Part shown: positions 38,425 to 39,232 of the stretch, one piece after another
Position numbering within the stretch: position 1 is the stretch's first letter
How the letters are laid out: each line of letters starts with the position of its first letter
IMG/VR virus record: IMGVR_UViG_3300030329_003329
Location: 1-39,232 of that record
Strand: one strand, 5' to 3'
From: a virus
Length of the DNA: 39,232 nt
Position numbers and translations under genes: made by a program
The notes under the pieces: model-generated
The model's input: the letters and a program-made list of their open reading frames with translations, nothing else
Told to the model about the DNA's origin: nothing
Databases searched by the model: none

Positions 38425-38766
38425 CTATGCTTGTATTGATTTCAAATCTGAGAAATGCTCAGGAATCACGTATATATCACGCGATTCTTCTATCAGCCTA
38501 GCGATATATTCAAAATCTTTCTTTAAGCTTTTAAATCCGCATTTCATACAAGACCAAAACAATGGACTGTCATGAACATCTATAACTTCTAAAGGAACAA
38601 TAAATTCTGATGCACAGTTGTAGCAATTAGCAGGTTTATGAGCATTTGGACGAAAATCAGCTACATTGATTCTTAATAGCAATTCTTTAGGACTACAGTT
38701 TATCTTATTTAAGAATAATCCTATTTGAACTACTTTTGGCTTTTCTTCTATATGAGGAACTATCAT
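38425..38766 (-). CDS. Zinc-ribbon protein, 113 aa
   Basis: Cys48/Cys51 (NCYNC) and Cys73/Cys76 (SCMKC) form two CxxC knuckles 21 residues apart, the geometry of a zinc ribbon, followed by a helix. The N-terminal 40 residues are probably a small beta or helical unit. A ribbon of this type could contact RNA polymerase or DNA; a late transcription factor is possible but unproven. Overlaps the upstream holin candidate by four bases. Confidence 0.6.
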   Translation of the reverse strand: MIVPHIEEKPKVVQIGLFLNKINCSPKELLLRINVADFRPNAHKPANCYNCASEFIVPLEVIDVHDSPLFWSCMKCGFKSLKKDFEYIARLIEESRDIYVIPEHFSDLKSIQA

Positions 38767-38957
38767 TCAGCTTTCTTACGCTCATATTCCAGCTTTTTTA
38801 TTTTAAATGTATAAATACCTATAGCAATACCAAGAAACGAGCCTAGAACGGCTAATACGGGGCTTAAAACATCAAGCCATGCTACCACAGGCGTAAAAGA
38901 AGAACTTGCGCCTATTATAGGGTGTTCTCTTAAAGTATTTTCTAAAGTATCTAACAC
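38763..38957 (-). CDS. Holin candidate, 64 aa
   Basis: GTG start sharing one base with the endolysin stop. A hydrophobic segment (about 26-50, LDVLSPVLAVLGSFLGIAIGIY) follows a polar N-terminus, and the tail is charged (KIKKLEYERKKAE). Short length, a membrane span, a basic tail and a place directly after an endolysin are the classical holin signs. The first 20 residues may carry a second weak span. Family not confirmed. Confidence 0.65.
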   Translation of the reverse strand: MLDTLENTLREHPIIGASSSFTPVVAWLDVLSPVLAVLGSFLGIAIGIYTFKIKKLEYERKKAE

Positions 38958-39232
38958 TATTCTTCATCCTTCATAAGTTCAAAGTGAGGGAAGTCGTCAA
39001 ACTTGTTATCTTGAACATGGAAATCTCGATTCCAATCTCCACCCCATCTTAATTTAATACCTTTCATAGTAGCTATACCAAGTACTAATCCAGCAAAAAG
39101 AGTTTGACGCTCTCTATCATCCCAATCAACAGGATAAGGAGTGACATCAACAGCCCTGCTTGGATAAGCATTATGACGGCCATTTGGGTATTTAACCTTT
39201 GACTTACCTTCGTCAAAGTAACGATTCTGTTC
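38957..39232 (-). CDS. M15-type endolysin (C-terminal part, runs off right edge)
   Basis: Reading the minus strand from the window end gives 91 codons to the TAG at 38959-38957. The sequence HNAYPSRAVDVTPYPVDW contains the His and Asp metal ligands (S-x-A-x-D pattern), and the run ending DDFPHFEL carries the last His ligand, as in D-Ala-D-Ala carboxypeptidases and L-Ala-D-Glu peptidases of phages such as the T5 endolysin. The RWGGDWNRD segment between them is also typical. It cleaves peptide cross-links of the cell wall for lysis. Start and N-terminal part lie beyond 39232. Confidence 0.9.
   Translation of the reverse strand, partial: EQNRYFDEGKSKVKYPNGRHNAYPSRAVDVTPYPVDWDDRERQTLFAGLVLGIATMKGIKLRWGGDWNRDFHVQDNKFDDFPHFELMKDEE

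Overview
The window is an AT-rich segment of a tailed double-stranded DNA phage (Caudoviricetes). It shows a large terminase subunit, a DnaB-type primase-helicase, a Gp157-family protein, an M15-type endolysin, a tail nozzle/stabilisation-like protein, an S74 chaperone domain and a 3040-residue virion-like protein. No sheath, baseplate or tape-measure gene is visible, so a podovirus-like particle with large internal or ejected proteins is the best guess. Clear Shine-Dalgarno sequences (AGGAG, GGAGG) precede many genes, and GTG and TTG starts are used. I cannot name the host. Terminase runs off the left edge and endolysin enters from the right edge on the same strand. The simplest reading is a circular or circularly permuted map whose missing part (portal, scaffold, capsid, tail genes) joins these two edges.

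Layout. 1-1287 (minus): terminase large and small subunits. 1288-1788: divergent, hairpin-rich intergenic region. 1789-4801 (plus): small genes and a dense run of inverted repeats that look like structured RNAs, then a ParB-like protein and a 76-residue ubiquitin-like protein. 4827-8151: E2-like protein, JAMM-type peptidase and E1/ThiF-like enzyme. 8214-12151: replication and recombination block (RecA-like ATPase, probable ssDNA-binding protein, AEP primase-DnaB helicase fusion, Gp157 family). 12151-15882: many tiny, overlapping accessory genes, including two HNH proteins, several zinc-knuckle proteins and a PD-(D/E)XK-like nuclease. 15885-36313 (minus): late virion operon, tightly coupled, containing the giant protein with an RNA-polymerase-like DLDGD motif. 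36306-39232 (minus): tiny membrane peptide, a tRNA, an AsnRS-like catalytic core, small membrane/coiled-coil and zinc proteins, a holin candidate and endolysin.

Two systems stand out. First, ParB-like, ubiquitin-like, E2-like, JAMM and E1-like genes lie together in one direction. This is the logic of a complete ubiquitin-type conjugation and deconjugation pathway and resembles the plasmid-borne PRTRC gene set, here carried by a phage next to its replication genes. Second, an AsnRS-like core without an anticodon-binding domain lies beside a tRNA whose body and long variable arm look leucine-like, but whose anticodon loop reads GUU with a G discriminator, both asparagine features. A third theme is structured RNA: at least eight inverted-repeat elements between 2233 and 4801 and a ninth at 13537-13599, many closed by GAGAGAG/CTCTCTC-type stems. 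If the giant protein really is a virion RNA polymerase, it could be injected and transcribe the plus-strand early block, but this is inference.
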